Source of the DNA: Paraburkholderia lycopersici
GTDB taxonomy: Bacteria; Pseudomonadota; Gammaproteobacteria; Burkholderiales; Burkholderiaceae
Length of the DNA: 64,000 nt
Reading direction: 5' to 3'
Assembly: GCF_900096975.1 (NCBI RefSeq)
Contig: NZ_FMYQ01000013.1
Coordinates: 62,001-126,000 of the forward strand
How positions within the stretch are numbered: position 1 is the first letter of the stretch; each line of letters begins with the position of its first letter. Position numbers and translations under genes: made by a program. This document shows, piece after piece, positions 1 through 8,809 of the stretch. The notes beneath the pieces were generated by a model, which made no database searches, had not been told where the DNA came from, and worked only from the letters and a program-made list of their open reading frames with translations.

Positions 1-249
1 CGCAACGATAGCGGTACGACGGTGTGTGCGCAACCGAACGAAAAAGCAACTGGAATCGCAGGTAACGGCACGCTATTCCGACGCAAACCCCTTGATCTTC
101 CTTCCCGCGCCTTCCATCTTTCATACAGTCCGACTGCATATTTGCTCGCGATCCATTAAGCTTCTCGCCAGTCACGACACGCCGCGCCGGCCCCGGCAAA
201 ACATAACCAGAGGCCGCGCGATTCTCGATCCCACCAAAGAGGAGGTCTT

Positions 250-723
250 ATGTACAAACGCATCCTTGTCGCCGTCGACGGCAGCGCCACGTCGCGCCGC
301 GCCTTCGAAGCCGCGCTGGAGCTGGCGAAGGCGATGGGCTCGACCCTGCAGCCGTATTACGTGATCGAGAACACGCCCATGTATTTCGACGCGCCCGGCT
401 ACGACCCGTCGATCCTGCGCAACCAGATGATCGCGCAGGGCAACGAACTCGCCGAAGAAATGAACAAGGCGATGCATGAGCGAGGCGTCGAAGGCGCCAT
501 GCTCACGGGCGAAGCGTCTTCGCTCGACGACGTCCCGACGCTCGTGCTCAACGCCGCGAAGACCGCGGGCGCCGATCTGATCGTGATGGGCACGCACGGC
601 CGCCGCGGCTTCCAGCGTCTTATCCTCGGCAGCGTTGCCGAGCGCTGCGTGCGCCAATCGTCGCTGCCCGTTCTGCTCATCCCGTCCGCCGCGGGCAACG
701 CTGCCGATACCGGCGATCAATAG
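250..723 (+). CDS. Universal stress protein (UspA family)
   Basis: A 157-residue single-domain Usp protein, usual length for the family. It begins with the typical first strand (KRILVAVDGS) and ends with the nucleotide-binding signature GTHGRRGF...GSVAERC, matching the ATP-binding G-X2-G-X9-G(S/T) pattern, so it probably binds ATP and is cytoplasmic. The ATG follows a strong AGAGGAGG ribosome binding site. It is the first gene of the window; an FNR-type regulator follows in the same direction about 170 bases downstream. In many proteobacteria Usp genes are induced by stationary phase or low oxygen; that link is inference from the neighbour. Confidence 0.93.
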   Translation: MYKRILVAVDGSATSRRAFEAALELAKAMGSTLQPYYVIENTPMYFDAPGYDPSILRNQMIAQGNELAEEMNKAMHERGVEGAMLTGEASSLDDVPTLVLNAAKTAGADLIVMGTHGRRGFQRLILGSVAERCVRQSSLPVLLIPSAAGNAADTGDQ

Positions 724-751
724 CGCCCCAAAGCACCGCGTTTTCGAAATG

Positions 752-784
752 CCGCTTGCGCTCCGTCAGGCGCCGCGCAAGCGG
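752..784 (+). terminator. Hairpin after the usp gene
   Basis: Perfect 10-bp inverted repeat CCGCTTGCGC (752-761) / GCGCAAGCGG (775-784) around a 13-base loop, 28 bases after the usp stop codon. No T-run follows, so intrinsic termination is plausible but not proven. Confidence 0.5.
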
Positions 785-867
785 TGCCTGACAAGACTCA
801 ACAGCATTCATCTCAAAAGCGCGTCACTTTGCCACCAATCTGAGATTCGACCCCGGTAGACAATCCT

Positions 868-881
868 TGGACAAAGATCAA
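868..881 (+). promoter_or_regulatory. Possible FNR-type half-conserved site before the fnr-like gene
   Basis: TGGACAAAGATCAA matches the FNR consensus TTGAT-N4-ATCAA at 8 of 10 positions, with the right half perfect. It lies immediately upstream of the ribosome binding site of the FNR-like gene, where binding would repress. Weak evidence. Confidence 0.25.
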
Positions 882-893
882 AGGAGCGTGGCT

Positions 894-1646
894 ATGCTTA
901 CCCCTACCGTCGTTTCCCATACCGTGCGCCGCGGCAACCGCACGCCCGTGGCGGCTCCGCGCACGTCCACGCGCTGCTCGGCTTGCGCGATGCGTCATTT
1001 GTGCATGCCGCAGGGCCTTACCCTCGACGACATGCCGAAACTCGAAGCGCTGATCTGCTCCGCACGCAGCGTGCGACGAGGCGAAGCCGTATATCGCGTC
1101 GGCGATCCGTTCGACAATCTCTACGTCGCGCGTTCGGGCTCGCTCATGACGGTGATGGCGCACCGCGACGGCCGCGAGCAGGTCACCGGGCTGCGGCTCG
1201 CCGGCGACCCGCTTGGCCTCGACGGCATCAGCACGGGCTTGCATACCTGTAGCGCCGTCGCGCTCGAAGACAGCTCGGTCTGCATCATTCCCTACTCGGC
1301 GCTCAAGCACATGTGCCGGGAAACCGGCGCCATGCAGGACCGGCTGCACCGCCTCATGAGCGAACAGCTCATTCGTGAGTCGTCGCAAATGATGGTGCTC
1401 GGCTCGCTTTCCGCCGACGAGCGCGTAGCCGCCTTCCTGCTGGACGTTTCCGAACGCAACGGCCAGCGCGGCTATTCGCATGCGGAATTCAACCTGCGCA
1501 TGACACGGGAGGATATGGGCAGCTACCTCGGCATGACGCTCGAAACGGTGAGTCGCACCCTGTCGAAATTTCAAAAGCGCGGCCTGATCGACGCACAGGG
1601 CAAGCTCATCCGCATCATCGACCTCGAGGGCTTGCGTCACCTGTAA
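894..1646 (+). CDS. FNR-family transcriptional regulator with [4Fe-4S] cysteines
   Basis: A 250-residue Crp/Fnr regulator. Near the N-terminus it has the C-X2-C-X5-C cluster (CSACAMRHLC) and a later Cys in SSVCIIPY, the four positions that bind the oxygen-sensing [4Fe-4S] cluster in E. coli FNR. A cyclic-nucleotide-like beta-roll follows, then a helix-turn-helix with E-X2-S-R (LETVSRTL), the residues reading TTGAT half-sites. I chose the ATG at 894 behind AAGGAG rather than the in-frame TTG at 867, which has no ribosome binding site. Expected role: switching genes on or off at low oxygen, possibly including the adjacent usp gene and cyo oxidase; targets are inference. Confidence 0.93.
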   Translation: MLTPTVVSHTVRRGNRTPVAAPRTSTRCSACAMRHLCMPQGLTLDDMPKLEALICSARSVRRGEAVYRVGDPFDNLYVARSGSLMTVMAHRDGREQVTGLRLAGDPLGLDGISTGLHTCSAVALEDSSVCIIPYSALKHMCRETGAMQDRLHRLMSEQLIRESSQMMVLGSLSADERVAAFLLDVSERNGQRGYSHAEFNLRMTREDMGSYLGMTLETVSRTLSKFQKRGLIDAQGKLIRIIDLEGLRHL

Positions 1647-1662
1647 TTCGCGGCTGTGCGCT

Positions 1663-1682
1663 GGAGCCCCGTCTCGGGCTCC
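1663..1682 (+). terminator. Hairpin after the fnr-like gene
   Basis: Perfect 7-bp inverted repeat GGAGCCC/GGGCTCC with a 6-base loop, 16 bases past the stop codon. No T-run follows. Confidence 0.4.
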
Positions 1683-1791
1683 TGGTCCGGAACCGCTCAC
1701 GCCGCGCCTGGGCAGCGCGGCGTTTACGTTGGCACAACTCCTGCGCGGGGCTAAAGTTCCCAAATACGCTCACGCAAGGAGAATCGCCGAA

Positions 1792-3072
1792 ATGCCTCTC
1801 CCGCATTCCCCCGCGCTGGCTTCGCGCCTCGCCCACGCGCGCGCCGCCAGCGACGCCCTCTTCGACGTCGTCAAGCCCGAGTTTCTCTATGAGCGGCCGA
1901 TTCGCGAGCGTCACCGCATTGTGTTTTACATCGGCCATCTGGAAGCGTTCGACCGCAACCTCTTCGACAAGCGCCTGTTCGACCTGCCTTCGTCCGATGC
2001 GCGCCTCGATCGGTTGTTTGCGTTCGGCATCGACCCCGTCGATGGCGGGTTGCCGACCGACACGCCCGCCGACTGGCCCGCGCTCGCCGAAGTCCATGCC
2101 TACGGCCGCGATGCGCGCAGGCGCATCGACGAACAACTTTTGGCGCTCGACCTGCCGCCCGATGTTTCGAACCACGACACGCCAGGACAGCTATTGAACG
2201 TGGCAATCGAGCACCGGCTGATGCACGTCGAAACGCTCGCTTACATGCTCCACCAGCTACCGTTCGAGCAAAAACACGTACCCGACGCGCCGTCCGCGCG
2301 CGCCGGTCATCTTTATGCCGTGGAGCCCGGGATGGTGCACGTGCCCGCGGGCCGCACGGAACTCGGCATGACCGCAGAGCGCGGCGTATTCGGCTGGGAC
2401 AACGAATTCGGCGAGCAGCAGGTAGACGTGCCGGCGTTCGAGATCGACCGCTATATGACAACGAACGGCGAGTTTCTCGAATTCGTCGAGGATGGCGGAT
2501 ATCGCAGGCGCGACCTCTGGAACGCCGCGGACTGGGCATGGAAGCAAAGCACCGGGATCGAGCATCCGGTGTTCTGGTTGCGCGGACCCGAAAGCTGGCG
2601 ACTGCGCACGATGTTCGAAGACATTGCGCTGCCACTCGCGTGGCCCGTCTACGTGAGCCACGCCGAAGCGAGCGCCTTTGCCCGCTGGCGCGGCGTCAAG
2701 TTGCCGAGCGAAGCGCAATGGCAGCGCGCGGCGCATGGCGCGTTGCCGGGCCGAACCGACAATTTCGATTTTCGCGACTGGAACCCGGTGGCAGTGGACG
2801 CGACGCCGGACAGCGTCAGCACGTGGGGCGTGGAAGGCCTGTATGGCAACGGCTGGGAATGGACGTCGACGCTTTTCGGGCCGTTGCCGGACTTTAAGGC
2901 GTTTCCGTTCTACGAAGGCTATTCGGCGAACTTCTTCGACGGTCAACACTATTTAATGAAAGGCGGCTCGCCACGCACGGCGCACTGCATGCTGCGGCCG
3001 ACCTTCCGTAACTGGTTTCAGCCGCGCTACCAGTATGTTTATGCGGGCTTCCGCTGCGTGAGGGATTGGTAA
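1792..3072 (+). CDS. EgtB-like non-haem iron enzyme (DinB-SUMF1/FGE domains)
   Basis: A 426-residue protein with an N-terminal DinB-like four-helix domain and a C-terminal formylglycine-enzyme/SUMF1 fold. The three iron-ligand histidines of EgtB sulfoxide synthases are in place: H49 (YIGHLEAF), H141 and H145 (EHRLMHVET). The SUMF1 part ends with GGSPRTAHC...YAGFRCVRDW. EgtB joins a cysteine derivative to trimethylhistidine in ergothioneine synthesis. No egtD methyltransferase is adjacent, so substrate is uncertain and a related sulfoxide synthase such as an OvoA-like or unassigned enzyme is possible. The start is the ATG behind AAGGAGAA; the upstream in-frame ATG at 1729 lacks one. Confidence 0.85.
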   Translation: MPLPHSPALASRLAHARAASDALFDVVKPEFLYERPIRERHRIVFYIGHLEAFDRNLFDKRLFDLPSSDARLDRLFAFGIDPVDGGLPTDTPADWPALAEVHAYGRDARRRIDEQLLALDLPPDVSNHDTPGQLLNVAIEHRLMHVETLAYMLHQLPFEQKHVPDAPSARAGHLYAVEPGMVHVPAGRTELGMTAERGVFGWDNEFGEQQVDVPAFEIDRYMTTNGEFLEFVEDGGYRRRDLWNAADWAWKQSTGIEHPVFWLRGPESWRLRTMFEDIALPLAWPVYVSHAEASAFARWRGVKLPSEAQWQRAAHGALPGRTDNFDFRDWNPVAVDATPDSVSTWGVEGLYGNGWEWTSTLFGPLPDFKAFPFYEGYSANFFDGQHYLMKGGSPRTAHCMLRPTFRNWFQPRYQYVYAGFRCVRDW

Positions 3073-3114
3073 ATAAGGCATAAGTCGAGGCCGTTGGAGC
3101 GCTTATGCTTTATT
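3072..3114. terminator. AT-rich stem-loop between convergent genes
   Basis: A 13-bp stem (AATAAGGCATAAG 3072-3084, CTTATGCTTTATT 3102-3114; one G-T pair) with a 17-base loop overlaps the last base of the egtB-like stop codon. It sits between two convergent genes and could end transcription from both sides. Confidence 0.5.
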
Positions 3115-3214
3115 GCTCCCCCCTCACGGAGCCCGGGGAGTGTCATGCTTATGGTCATGGCTGACGAACTGGACAACGACACCCCGCCGATTAAGCCCGA
3201 GAAAAACATCCCGT

Positions 3215-4690
3215 CTACTGGAATTGCACCCCCAGGGTGTTCTTGTAGATCCGACCGTCCTTCATGATGATCCGCATGTTCTTCTGCGGGTCTGCGATCA
3301 GGGCTACGTCATCCAGCGGATTGCCTTCGACGACCAGAAGATCGGCAAACGCGCCCGGCCGGATCACGCCCAATTCCCCAGGATAAGGATTGCGCGAGCC
3401 AGACAAGCCGAGAAGCTCGGCATTGCGGCTGGTGCCAAGCCGCAGGACGTCGACGTTCTCGAACCAGCGCGCCAGTTTCGAAAGCTGCCTGCCTTGCGTC
3501 GAAGCACCCGCGGGATTGAACAGAACGTCGGTTCCCCACGCCATTTTCACGTCGTGCTTTTGACCAAGTTCAAAGGCGCGCACCGTTCCTTCCGCGATGG
3601 CCTTCTGCTGAAGCCGCTGCGCTTCCGTTGCCTTCGGATTCGCATCCTCGTCGGCCAGAAAAGGTTGCAGACTCCACCATGCGCCGGCATCGGCCATCCT
3701 GCGCGCCGTCTCCTCATCCGCAAGCTGGCCGTGTTCGATGGACCTCACGCCGCACGACAAGGCGCGGCGGATGCCCGCCGATGTATAGACGTGGGCACAA
3801 ACATAGGTTCCCCAATCCGATGCCGCCGTCACCGCGGCTCGCATTTCCTCTTCGGTGTACTGGATGGAATCGAGCGGATCGAACATCGACGACACGCCGC
3901 CACCCGCCATGATCTTGATCTGGCTGGCGCCGAGCATCAGTTGTTCGCGCACCCGTTTCAGAATTTCGGGCACGCCGTCGGCAATCGACGATATGCCGGC
4001 CGCCTCTGCCGCGCTCAGCGAGCACAGCGCCGTGCGCGGCAACTCCCGGCGGCTGCGGAAGTCGCCATGTCCGGACGTCTGCGAAATCATCGCGCCCGAA
4101 GGAAAGATGCGCGGCCCGGCAATGCGATGCTCGTCGATTGCCCGTTTCAACGCGAAGGAGGGACCGCCCACGTCGCGGACCGTGGTGAAGCCGCGCAGGA
4201 TCGTTCGTTCGGCCTCCTGCGCCGCCAGAAGGTAGACGTAGGTGATGTCGGCTGTCATCGCCACGTCGAGCGGAACGGCGGCGAGAATGGAATGCCAGTG
4301 CGCGTCGATCAGTCCCGGCATGATGACGTGCCCCGCACAGTCGATCACCCGCGCATCGCCACCCCCTTGCCCGGCGGGCAGCAGATCCTCGATGAGGTTG
4401 CCCGCGACGATCACGTCGGTTCCCTCGATCAGCTTGCCGGACACTCCGTCGAAGATCCGCGCACCGCTCAGAACAATGCGACGCGCCGCATTCCGGGCGA
4501 GAGCCGCGTCGGCCGGATCGGTCGAGCTGCGGTTGCCCGCTCCGAACGCGGCATCGAGGTCTTGAGCGAACGAGCGGCGCGAGACCGCCTCGCTGACGCG
4601 ACGGCAAACCTCATGCGTCGCAGCGCTTTGACAACCGCACCCGAAGCGATACCTCAAACCCCGACTTTCATCGCCATACCTGTCTGCCAT
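3215..4690 (-). CDS. Metal-dependent amidohydrolase (imidazolonepropionase/prolidase-like)
   Basis: A 491-residue amidohydrolase-superfamily enzyme. Visible are the metal-binding H-X-H (GLIDAHWHS), a central Lys region (QIKIMAGGGV), HVYTSAG and SIEHGQL histidines, and the Asp of GTDVLFN. The C-terminal beta-sandwich ends with IMKDGRIYKN. The family hydrolyses amides, dipeptides or cyclic ureas; no substrate can be assigned from sequence. The first 70 residues fit the family poorly and contain SRRSFAQDL, which resembles a decayed Tat-type leader, so the true start could be further in. It stands alone, divergent from the mini-pilin gene. Confidence 0.8.
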   Translation of the reverse strand: MADRYGDESRGLRYRFGCGCQSAATHEVCRRVSEAVSRRSFAQDLDAAFGAGNRSSTDPADAALARNAARRIVLSGARIFDGVSGKLIEGTDVIVAGNLIEDLLPAGQGGGDARVIDCAGHVIMPGLIDAHWHSILAAVPLDVAMTADITYVYLLAAQEAERTILRGFTTVRDVGGPSFALKRAIDEHRIAGPRIFPSGAMISQTSGHGDFRSRRELPRTALCSLSAAEAAGISSIADGVPEILKRVREQLMLGASQIKIMAGGGVSSMFDPLDSIQYTEEEMRAAVTAASDWGTYVCAHVYTSAGIRRALSCGVRSIEHGQLADEETARRMADAGAWWSLQPFLADEDANPKATEAQRLQQKAIAEGTVRAFELGQKHDVKMAWGTDVLFNPAGASTQGRQLSKLARWFENVDVLRLGTSRNAELLGLSGSRNPYPGELGVIRPGAFADLLVVEGNPLDDVALIADPQKNMRIIMKDGRIYKNTLGVQFQ

Positions 4691-5041
4691 TTTGTTCTCC
4701 GCGGTTTGCAGAATGCACTACCGCCGCGGCGTGCGGCGCTGGTGCAGTGGTCATTCAATATACATGACTGCGCATTTCAAGGCATTGCGTCCTACAGAAA
4801 TATCTCTGCCCTGAATTCGCATAAACAAATCGTTCGATTCCGAAAAATTACAAAATCCTTGCAATGCAGAAGAAATGCGCCTATTCTAATTTCAACCGGG
4901 GCAATCAATTAATCGCAATATCCCGGTTTCCTTAATCAACATTTTATCCGTGAGGCTCGTTTTATATGTACAGCCACTAATTGCAATCGCCTGGCAAGCA
5001 GTTTTGATTGCCGCGATGCACCTCACATAGCGGAGGTTTTC
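4691..5041. other. AT-rich divergent intergenic region
   Basis: 351 bases between divergent genes (amidohydrolase on -, mini-pilin on +). The stretch around 4790-4990 is clearly more AT-rich than flanking coding DNA and holds no credible gene. It should contain both promoters and marks the left edge of the fimbrial island. Confidence 0.5.
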
Positions 5042-5377
5042 ATGGCACGCCGTTCGATCGTCCTACATCGTGTACTAGCCACGTCCCTGCTCCTCATGTG
5101 CTCCGCCGGGAGCGTCCACGCCAGTGGCGTCATTCATTTCCGCGGCATGATTGTCGAGCCGCCATGCTCGCTGAGCGCACACGGCGAGGCAGACCAGATG
5201 CAGATCAGGACCACATGCCCTCGTCCGGCTGCGGGAAAGGTCGCTCTCGTCGATACGTCGAACCACGTCCCACTACGTAATTTCAGGTTGACCTCGCAGT
5301 CTCAACCGATCGATTTGACGGCTGTCGATAATACCGGCAATCGCTCGGGAATAACCGCCATCGTGACTTATCGGTAA
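5042..5377 (+). CDS. Mini-pilin: short secreted fimbrial-type protein
   Basis: A 111-residue secreted protein with a signal peptide (about residues 1-28, cleaved after VHA). The mature part starts GVIHFRGMIVEPPC, the hallmark of type 1 pilin subunits, and ends IVTYR like a pilin C-terminal donor strand. C42 and C59 could form the pilin disulfide. At about 83 mature residues it is far shorter than a normal pilin (about 150-160), so it is either a minor terminator-like subunit or a reduced remnant under selection. CGGAGG precedes the ATG. It is separated from the main pilus operon by the sensor kinase. Confidence 0.7.
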   Translation: MARRSIVLHRVLATSLLLMCSAGSVHASGVIHFRGMIVEPPCSLSAHGEADQMQIRTTCPRPAAGKVALVDTSNHVPLRNFRLTSQSQPIDLTAVDNTGNRSGITAIVTYR

Positions 5378-5390
5378 CCAGTTGATTTTC

Positions 5391-5474
5391 GCGTGTCAAT
5401 CCGGATATGCCTTGATTCACTCTCCCGATTAATCGGAAATCGAATTGATTTCGACCATTTCCCGGATTGACGCG
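5391..5474. terminator. Nested inverted repeats between convergent mini-pilin and kinase genes
   Basis: An outer 13-bp stem (5391-5403 with 5462-5474; 12 of 13 paired plus one G-T) encloses two further perfect inverted repeats: the palindrome CCGATTAATCGG (5424-5435) and GAAATC/GATTTC (5435-5440, 5446-5451). The location between convergent genes favours a bidirectional terminator or structured RNA 3' end. Confidence 0.45.
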
Positions 5475-5515
5475 GCGATTTAAGTTCAGGTATCGAAAGC
5501 ACGATCTGCATTGAT

Positions 5516-8500
5516 TTAATCACGCACATTGTCTTGACCGATTTTCTCGCCATGCGCCATTTGTCCGAGTGCGTGGGCGACGCATTCCCGCAGCCCGGCC
5601 AGCGCCTGCAGCAACTCGCCATCCGCGTCGTCCGGATCGTCGCCGAGTAACGTCTCCAGTCGCACGCACGCGCCGACCACGTCCTCGACGTGAAGCATCG
5701 CGAAGCCGCCCTTGATCGAATGAACCTGCGACGCGATGGTTTCCCAGTCGCCCTGCGCCATCGCGCTCGTCAGGACATCAAGCGATTTCGCGGTCTGCTG
5801 TTCCAGTATCGCGCGCAGCCTGTCCGGCAACACCGGGGCCGCCCGCCCCGCCTCGGCCTCGATCGCCGCGGCAGCCTTCGGATCGGCGGCGAGCCGCAGA
5901 TGCCGCCGCACCGTCGCATCGATCGATGCGAGCGACATTGGCTTGAGCAGCACGCCCGATATTCCCGCGTCGCGAAAGCGCTGCGTGTCGGCAGCGGTGA
6001 CGTCGGCCGTGATGGCGATGATCGGCGTACGCGCCCCCTGGCTGCGCAGGCAGCGGGCGAACGCGTAGCCATCCATCACCGGCATGCCGAGGTCGGTCAG
6101 CACGAGGTCGTAGTGTCGCTCGTTGAAACTGCGCAGCGCGGCGAGACCGTTCTCCACGATGTCGCTCGTATAGCCCAGCGCGTCGAACTGGTCGCGGATC
6201 AGCCCGCGGTTCACCTCGTCGTCCTCCGCGACGAGTACGCGGATACCGCGCATGTCGGTCCCGTCGTCCGCCGACTGCGACGCGGCTTCCTGAACGGCCG
6301 CCGCATCGTCGTTGTGCGGCAGCGGCAGCGTCACCGTGAAGACACTGCCTTGCCCCACCTCGCTGCTCACGTCGATCGTGCCGCCCATCGCGCCGGCAAT
6401 GCGCCTGCAGAGCGCGAGCCCCAGCCCCGTGCCGCCGAAACGTCGCGCAATCGACGCGTCGGTCTGATCGAACGCGTCGAACACACGCGTCAGACGGTCC
6501 GCCGGAATGCCGATGCCCGTATCGGTCACGCGGATCACGAGTGGCGGCGTCGCGCCGCCCTCGCCCGCGCGCACGTCGATCGAGACGCTGCCCCGGTCCG
6601 TGAACTTGATCGCGTTGCCGAGCAGGTTCGCGACGATCTGCCGCACCCGCCCAGGATCGCCGACATATCGCGGCGGCAACGCGGGATCGATCGCGCAGGT
6701 GATCGCCAGCCCCTTGCGCTGCGCGAGCGGCATGAACATGGCAACCGCTTCCCGAACGAGCCCGGCCGCGTCGAAGCAGAGCGACTCGAAACTCATTTCG
6801 CCGGCTTCGACTTTCGAGAAATCGAGGATGTCGTTGAGGACCTGCAGCAAGGCCCGCGACGACGACGCGACGGTCCGCACGCGCGCTGCGACCGGGGCGG
6901 CCTGCGGCAGCCGTTCGAGCAGTTCGAGATGACCTAGGATCGCGTTCAGCGGCGTGCGGATTTCGTGACTCATCGTCGCGAGGAAGGCGCTTTTCGCGGC
7001 ATTCGCGCTGTCCGCCGCCCGCTTTGCGGCGCTCAGTTCGCGCGCCAGTTGCCGCTCGGCGGTGACGTCCGACAGCGCCGCCACGACGACGGGCTGCCCC
7101 TGATACCAGGACGGCGTCAGCTTCGCGGCGATGTCGATGGTGGTCCCGTCTCCGGTCCGCAGGTGCAGTTCGACATCGGACGTCGTCGCCACACGGTCGC
7201 GCGACACCTCGAAGGCGGCAGGCGCCCGCTGCCTGAGCACGTCGCCGATCAGCGCGTCACCGGTCGGCGCGACGCGCTTCTCCAGCGCCTGCATGTGCGC
7301 GCTCTCCAGCAGCACGGCGCGGCTGCTCGCGTTGACGAGCGCCAGGCCGACCGGCACGGTTTCGATCAGCGTGCGGCTCAAATGCTCGCTCTCGAACACG
7401 CGCTCCGATCGATCGAACAGCGGCGCGAGGATCTTGCGGTTGAACAGCAGAACGAAAGTCCACAACAGGACGACGGCAAGCCCCGTGGCGAAGGCGACTC
7501 CCGCGACATCGCGCGCCACGCGGGCGGCCATGACGCGACCGGGCAGCACGTAGGCGAGTGTCCAGCCGGTGTCGCCGAGCGGCGCGCAGATCAACAGATT
7601 GCCGCTGTGGAACAGATCCGTGACGCCGCCTTGAACAGCCGCAGCGGGCCTGGCGCAATGCGCCATCAGGAATGCCTTCTCCGCCGGATCCAACGGACTG
7701 GACGCGCTGCCCGTCACCGGACCGAAGCGTTCGTCGAGCACCCGGTAAGCGCCGGAAAACGTACCGGGCTCGAGGCGGTCGATCAATCGCGCCGGACTGA
7801 ATACGCCCCCAACCACGCCGAACGGGCGGCCATCCGCGATCACGAGCGCGAGGATGCGGAACAGCGATTTACCGGTGAGCGGATCGATCTGCGGACGCAG
7901 CCAGCGTAGCCGCCGGTCGCCGCGCTGCCGCGCGGCGGTCCATGAACCGAGGTCCGTCAGCCCTGTCTCGTAATAGTCCGACAGCCGTGCCATCTCAGCG
8001 GCGCCGCCCCGCGCCCGCAATGCCGACGGCGCGGGCAGCGGGCTGATCGCGACCATGGACGCCGCTGGTGTCACGAGGTAACCGCTGAGCCCCCACGGAA
8101 GCCCGACGGCGTCATTCATCGTCTTCACCAGGTTGTTGCCCGAGCCGGCAATGCCCCGTGCGACGGCGAGGAAGCGGCCAATCGCCTCGCCGTTCCCGCT
8201 TTCCTCGCGAGGAGCCAGCCGGAGGACCCACGCGCCGCCGGAGTCGGCCCCTGCGGGAAGCACTAGCTGCCCGCCCTGCGCTTCGAACGTCCTCGCGTCG
8301 GCAGCATCCCCCTTGCCGGCGCCCTTCGACACGGTCTCGACGCCCGCCGCCACGATGCGCACGCGGGTTTCGCTCGCCGAGACCATATCTGTGACGCGTC
8401 CCCAATCGCGCCGGAACGTCTGCCGCTCGTCATTCAGATCCTCTCGCACGTAGCCGACGAGACTCAACACGAACGCCAGCACGATGAAGAGCGTCAGCAC

Positions 8501-8578
8501 CGCCGCCCCCATGAACAGGACGATTCGCTGATGGGCGCGGAAGCGCGCAAGCAGATTGGGCCGGGATGGTGGGCGCAT
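5516..8578 (-). CDS. Hybrid sensor histidine kinase with receiver and Hpt domains
   Basis: A 1020-residue phosphorelay kinase. Order: transmembrane helix about 19-43; periplasmic sensor domain about 44-355; second helix about 356-379; PAS-like segment about 395-510; HisKA with H538 (SHEIRTPLN); HATPase with N655, DTGIG (686-690) and GGTGLGL; receiver with acidic EDD, phospho-acceptor D829 (LTDLGMP) and K879; C-terminal Hpt with H953 (HSIKGGF). All catalytic residues are present, so a full His-Asp-His relay to a separate regulator is expected. It is divergent from the first LuxR-type regulator, sharing about 230 bases, which makes that regulator its likely partner. Architecture resembles BvgS/RcsC-type kinases. 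Confidence 0.95.
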   Translation of the reverse strand: MRPPSRPNLLARFRAHQRIVLFMGAAVLTLFIVLAFVLSLVGYVREDLNDERQTFRRDWGRVTDMVSASETRVRIVAAGVETVSKGAGKGDAADARTFEAQGGQLVLPAGADSGGAWVLRLAPREESGNGEAIGRFLAVARGIAGSGNNLVKTMNDAVGLPWGLSGYLVTPAASMVAISPLPAPSALRARGGAAEMARLSDYYETGLTDLGSWTAARQRGDRRLRWLRPQIDPLTGKSLFRILALVIADGRPFGVVGGVFSPARLIDRLEPGTFSGAYRVLDERFGPVTGSASSPLDPAEKAFLMAHCARPAAAVQGGVTDLFHSGNLLICAPLGDTGWTLAYVLPGRVMAARVARDVAGVAFATGLAVVLLWTFVLLFNRKILAPLFDRSERVFESEHLSRTLIETVPVGLALVNASSRAVLLESAHMQALEKRVAPTGDALIGDVLRQRAPAAFEVSRDRVATTSDVELHLRTGDGTTIDIAAKLTPSWYQGQPVVVAALSDVTAERQLARELSAAKRAADSANAAKSAFLATMSHEIRTPLNAILGHLELLERLPQAAPVAARVRTVASSSRALLQVLNDILDFSKVEAGEMSFESLCFDAAGLVREAVAMFMPLAQRKGLAITCAIDPALPPRYVGDPGRVRQIVANLLGNAIKFTDRGSVSIDVRAGEGGATPPLVIRVTDTGIGIPADRLTRVFDAFDQTDASIARRFGGTGLGLALCRRIAGAMGGTIDVSSEVGQGSVFTVTLPLPHNDDAAAVQEAASQSADDGTDMRGIRVLVAEDDEVNRGLIRDQFDALGYTSDIVENGLAALRSFNERHYDLVLTDLGMPVMDGYAFARCLRSQGARTPIIAITADVTAADTQRFRDAGISGVLLKPMSLASIDATVRRHLRLAADPKAAAAIEAEAGRAAPVLPDRLRAILEQQTAKSLDVLTSAMAQGDWETIASQVHSIKGGFAMLHVEDVVGACVRLETLLGDDPDDADGELLQALAGLRECVAHALGQMAHGEKIGQDNVRD

Positions 8579-8809
8579 GGCTCGGGGTTATCAGGCACGC
8601 TTTTGCAGCCGGGACGGGTACGCCCGCGGCTTGGACGCGCCTTGGCGGCTCGCGGCCCGCAAGCGGCGCATGATACCTGGCCGGTTGGCGATCGATTCCC
8701 GATGAATCAATTGTCCGGGTATGATCCGAATCTGACATCGTAACGAAACGAAAGGCCGGCTTCGCGGGCCCCGAAATCGTAATTGGCATATATGCATGGC
8801 GGGGAACCC
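8579..8809. promoter_or_regulatory. Divergent promoter region of kinase and first regulator
   Basis: About 230 bases between the divergent kinase and regulator genes. It must carry both promoters; no clear consensus promoter or operator could be picked out by eye. Confidence 0.4.

Noticed and set aside
26..364. 112-residue plus-strand frame at the window start
   Set aside because: Overlaps the real usp gene in another frame and has no domain.
3113..4912. 599-residue plus-strand open frame opposite the amidohydrolase
   Set aside because: It is an antisense shadow of the amidohydrolase gene; GC-rich third positions keep it open and it lacks family similarity.
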